NCBI GenBank assembly: GCA_013330355.1
Contig: DUIM01000162.1
Location: forward strand, 1 to 7,887
Reading direction: 5' to 3'
Origin: Methanosarcinales archaeon
GTDB lineage: Archaea; Halobacteriota; Methanosarcinia; Methanosarcinales; Methanocomedenaceae
DNA length: 7,887 nucleotides
Shown one piece after another: positions 6,131 through 7,887 of this stretch. Positions within the stretch are counted from its first letter, which is position 1; every line of letters starts with the position of its first letter. The notes below the pieces were generated by a model that saw only the letters and a program-made list of their open reading frames with translations, did not search any database and had not been told where the DNA came from. The position numbers and the translations under genes are program-made.

Positions 6131-6424
6131 CTATACATTATAAAATTGATCGGGAACGTTCAGATCAATGTCCTCCGGGATTGGAATTTCAGTTTTTATA
6201 AACTGTTCGATGTTGGTGCCCTGCGGCGGTCGTGTCTGTACTGCATCAAAAAACGTGTTTAATAATTCGACCTGACCTGCGCACAGCATTTTCACACTGT
6301 CTTTTTGATAATTGAATACATATCCTGTCACATGATATGAATTTGCCGTACTTTCAACGAATTTACGAAATCCAATATCCTGCACATTGCCGGTTACCAA
6401 TACGTTGTAATATTTTCTATGCAT
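6131..6424 (-). CDS. Acylphosphatase-like protein, domain only (paralogue B)
   Basis: A 97-aa protein, about the normal size of a free-standing acylphosphatase. It matches paralogue A at 85 of its first 94 residues and keeps Arg20 and Asn38. The differences cluster at residues 3-11 and 39-42, where the second signature reads NYQKDSV instead of NDQNGSV and loses the Gly. The match ends abruptly after PDQF, then reads YNV and stops; paralogue A continues into the linker and coiled coil there. The TAG stop lies inside the target duplication of the 103-bp element, and the pre-insertion sequence would have held the same stop, so the element did not cause the truncation. Either B is a truncated duplicate, or A gained its coiled coil after duplication. 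Start and promoter arrangement are as in paralogue A. Confidence 0.65.
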   Translation of the reverse strand: MHRKYYNVLVTGNVQDIGFRKFVESTANSYHVTGYVFNYQKDSVKMLCAGQVELLNTFFDAVQTRPPQGTNIEQFIKTEIPIPEDIDLNVPDQFYNV

Positions 6425-6445
6425 TAATATCTTACTTATAAAGCA

Positions 6446-6453
6446 TTATATAA
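6446..6453 (-). promoter_or_regulatory. TATA box of paralogue B
   Basis: TTATATAA lies 21 bp upstream of the start codon, in the 16-bp block at 6443-6458 that is identical to the one before paralogue A. Upstream of about 6468 the two regions no longer match. Confidence 0.55.
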
Positions 6454-6566
6454 GAAACTATGTGGGGAGCTTCATTGTGTCTTTACTCCTTTCTTCTAAG
6501 TAAAACCGGCATTGCTCATTCTGGCATACAACATTAACTTCTCCTCGTGGACGAGCCATAATAATC

Positions 6567-6709
6567 GAAACCGTTACAATTCGTGTTGGTGAATCTAATT
6601 AAACCACATATAAACACAAATGAACGCAGATTTTCAGGCAGCTTATCCCCGTTTATCGGCATTCATCTGCGATTAGTTTGATAATACCAACATGTAATGT
6701 TACGGTCTC
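6567..6709. mobile_element. 143-bp MITE, copy 2, with its own 8-bp target duplication
   Basis: Same element as at 5772-5914, in the same orientation and of identical length, differing at 13 positions with no indels. It begins GAAACCGTTA and ends ACGGTCTC. TAATAATC is present exactly on both sides (6559-6566 and 6710-6717). This target duplication differs from that of copy 1, so this is an independent insertion and not part of the paralogue duplication. It lies 142 bp upstream of the start of paralogue B and 100 bp beyond the 3' end of the hydrolase gene. Confidence 0.85.
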
Positions 6710-6809
6710 TAATAATCACAAATACTGGATATGTTATTCATCACAGGTTAAGTATTGTAATTCCGGACAGTACCCCTGAATTAGCGATAAGCCTAAAAGT
6801 TTCATTCCA

Positions 6810-7793
6810 CTAACTTAACATCAATCCCAGCTCAGCTTCCAGCATTTCCCTCATAGCATCATTGTACCCATGCCCGCTACCTTCCACAGGATAGAACACC
6901 TTTGGCTCACCAGCTTTATTGTAAGTGGCCTGTGCCAGGTCTATAGGGATGATGGAATCGTTGCCCATATGCATCATCACGAGCTTGCGAGGCGGCAGCC
7001 AGTCCAGATAAGTATCCGGGTCAATAGAACGCAGGAACCTGGTCTGATTTTCTGTGATTCGGCCAGAATCATTTGCAATAAGGGATTCAATATCATACCC
7101 GCTGGTACTGATACCTACCACTCCGCTTATGGACGGGTCTATGGCCGCAGCAATGATGGCGAACCTTCCACCGTTACTGATGCCGATAATAGCAATGTTG
7201 TCAGGGTCAATACCAGGGTACTGGCGCATCACATCAACAGCTTTCAGGGCATCAAAGACCATCTTATGCTGGGCAGGTTCCTGCCCGGCCTGGAACAGGT
7301 CGCCGTCAAGCTTGAAGTCCACTCCCCCTAAGTTGCGCTGGTCAATGACCATGGAAGCATATCCCATGCCTGCCAGTTCGGCTAACAGCCCCTGCTCGCC
7401 CTCTTTTGATACAGTGGCCCCTGGTAATATAAGGATACCCGGGACCGGATGGCTGCTGTCGGGGATACGCAGCAGGGCACTTATAACAGCATCCCTGCTG
7501 GAATAATTGATATAATCGAGGAAATATCCAGTATCTTCAACGGTCATAGAATCATAAACCGGGATTCCACGATCGGTGGGATAAGACATAATACCATCTT
7601 TGTCCACATCCCATTCATGCAGTGTGGTAGTATTGCCAAAAACAGCCCATAACAATGCGATAAAGATTACAGCCGAGCCAAGAGCGATCAGTATTTTTGC
7701 ATTGGCTGCCTTCTTATTTGCCTCTGCCTGCCGGCGCCTTGCTTCCTTTTTAGACTGGCCTGGTTCAGGTTTTGCTTTTCGCTTTTTTGCCAT
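6810..7793 (-). CDS. Membrane-anchored alpha/beta hydrolase
   Basis: A 327-aa protein. Residues 1-33 are strongly basic (KKRKAK, KKEARRRQ) and precede a single hydrophobic segment at about 33-52, so the N-terminus is probably cytoplasmic and the hydrolase domain faces outside. The catalytic triad is visible: Ser206 in G-I-S206-N-G, Asp279 in GND279S, and His308 in GSGH308G. The strand and oxyanion region GILILPGA (119-126) and YASMVIDQRNLGG (145-157) fit dienelactone-hydrolase or dipeptidyl-peptidase-like members of the fold. Likely substrates are esters or peptides, but the sequence does not say which. Nothing in the upstream gene set suggests a pathway. There is no ribosome-binding site before the ATG; a weak TATA-like GATATAGG about 25 bp upstream (near 7816-7823) would fit a leaderless transcript. 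The 94 bp beyond the start, to the window end, hold no recognisable gene. Confidence 0.85.
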   Translation of the reverse strand: MAKKRKAKPEPGQSKKEARRRQAEANKKAANAKILIALGSAVIFIALLWAVFGNTTTLHEWDVDKDGIMSYPTDRGIPVYDSMTVEDTGYFLDYINYSSRDAVISALLRIPDSSHPVPGILILPGATVSKEGEQGLLAELAGMGYASMVIDQRNLGGVDFKLDGDLFQAGQEPAQHKMVFDALKAVDVMRQYPGIDPDNIAIIGISNGGRFAIIAAAIDPSISGVVGISTSGYDIESLIANDSGRITENQTRFLRSIDPDTYLDWLPPRKLVMMHMGNDSIIPIDLAQATYNKAGEPKVFYPVEGSGHGYNDAMREMLEAELGLMLS

Positions 7794-7887
7794 TAGGGTA
7801 TTAAAACAGGTTTGTCCTATATCACATTTATGATTTTTTTTGCGTTACATCACGACCGGTTAATCGATGCAGGCTAATGCCACCGGA

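Noticed and set aside
6063..6201. Small + strand frames starting in the 103-bp element (ATG at 6063 or 6070)
   Set aside because: The first is 15 codons. The second runs into the antisense of paralogue B and resembles no protein; at most the start is a transposase remnant.

Overview
The window looks like euryarchaeal chromosome, most likely from a Methanosarcinales-like methanogen or methane oxidiser (the lineage is inferred). The pointers are an HMf-type histone, a UbiA-family prenyltransferase of the archaeal lipid type, archaeal-style quinolinate synthase and ThiL, AT-rich TATA-box promoters, and several genes that appear leaderless.

Layout. Positions 1-186 hold the 3' end of an unidentified, possibly transposase-derived frame. 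Positions 298-2099 hold a two-gene unit on the + strand: nadA (quinolinate synthase, NAD biosynthesis) and, overlapping it by one base, a UbiA-family prenyltransferase that is probably digeranylgeranylglyceryl phosphate synthase (membrane lipid synthesis). A histone gene follows with its own promoter and a clear terminator (2150-2480). Then come thiL (thiamine-phosphate kinase) and, 31 bp later, a cysteine-rich protein with a Trm5/Met10-like methyltransferase domain (2667-4770). This left half is ordinary housekeeping DNA.

The right half (4771-6809) is accessory in character. A nested inverted repeat separates the + strand genes from two minus-strand acylphosphatase-family paralogues. Paralogue A (216 aa) carries a C-terminal 7-residue-repeat coiled coil encoded by 21-bp tandem repeats. 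Paralogue B (97 aa) is only the acylphosphatase domain. They match at 85 of 94 residues and share a promoter block, then diverge abruptly at both ends.

Three short non-autonomous insertion elements surround paralogue B. Two are 143-bp copies of one near-palindromic element (5772-5914 and 6567-6709), one upstream of each paralogue, and each has its own perfect 8-bp target duplication. The third is an unrelated 103-bp element (6027-6129), also with a perfect 8-bp target duplication, and that duplication contains the stop codon of paralogue B. The window ends with a minus-strand, membrane-anchored alpha/beta hydrolase (6810-7793).

I found no CRISPR array, tRNA, rRNA or complete transposase. The most noteworthy content is the pair of MITE families with exact target duplications and the acylphosphatase/coiled-coil gene pair they surround.
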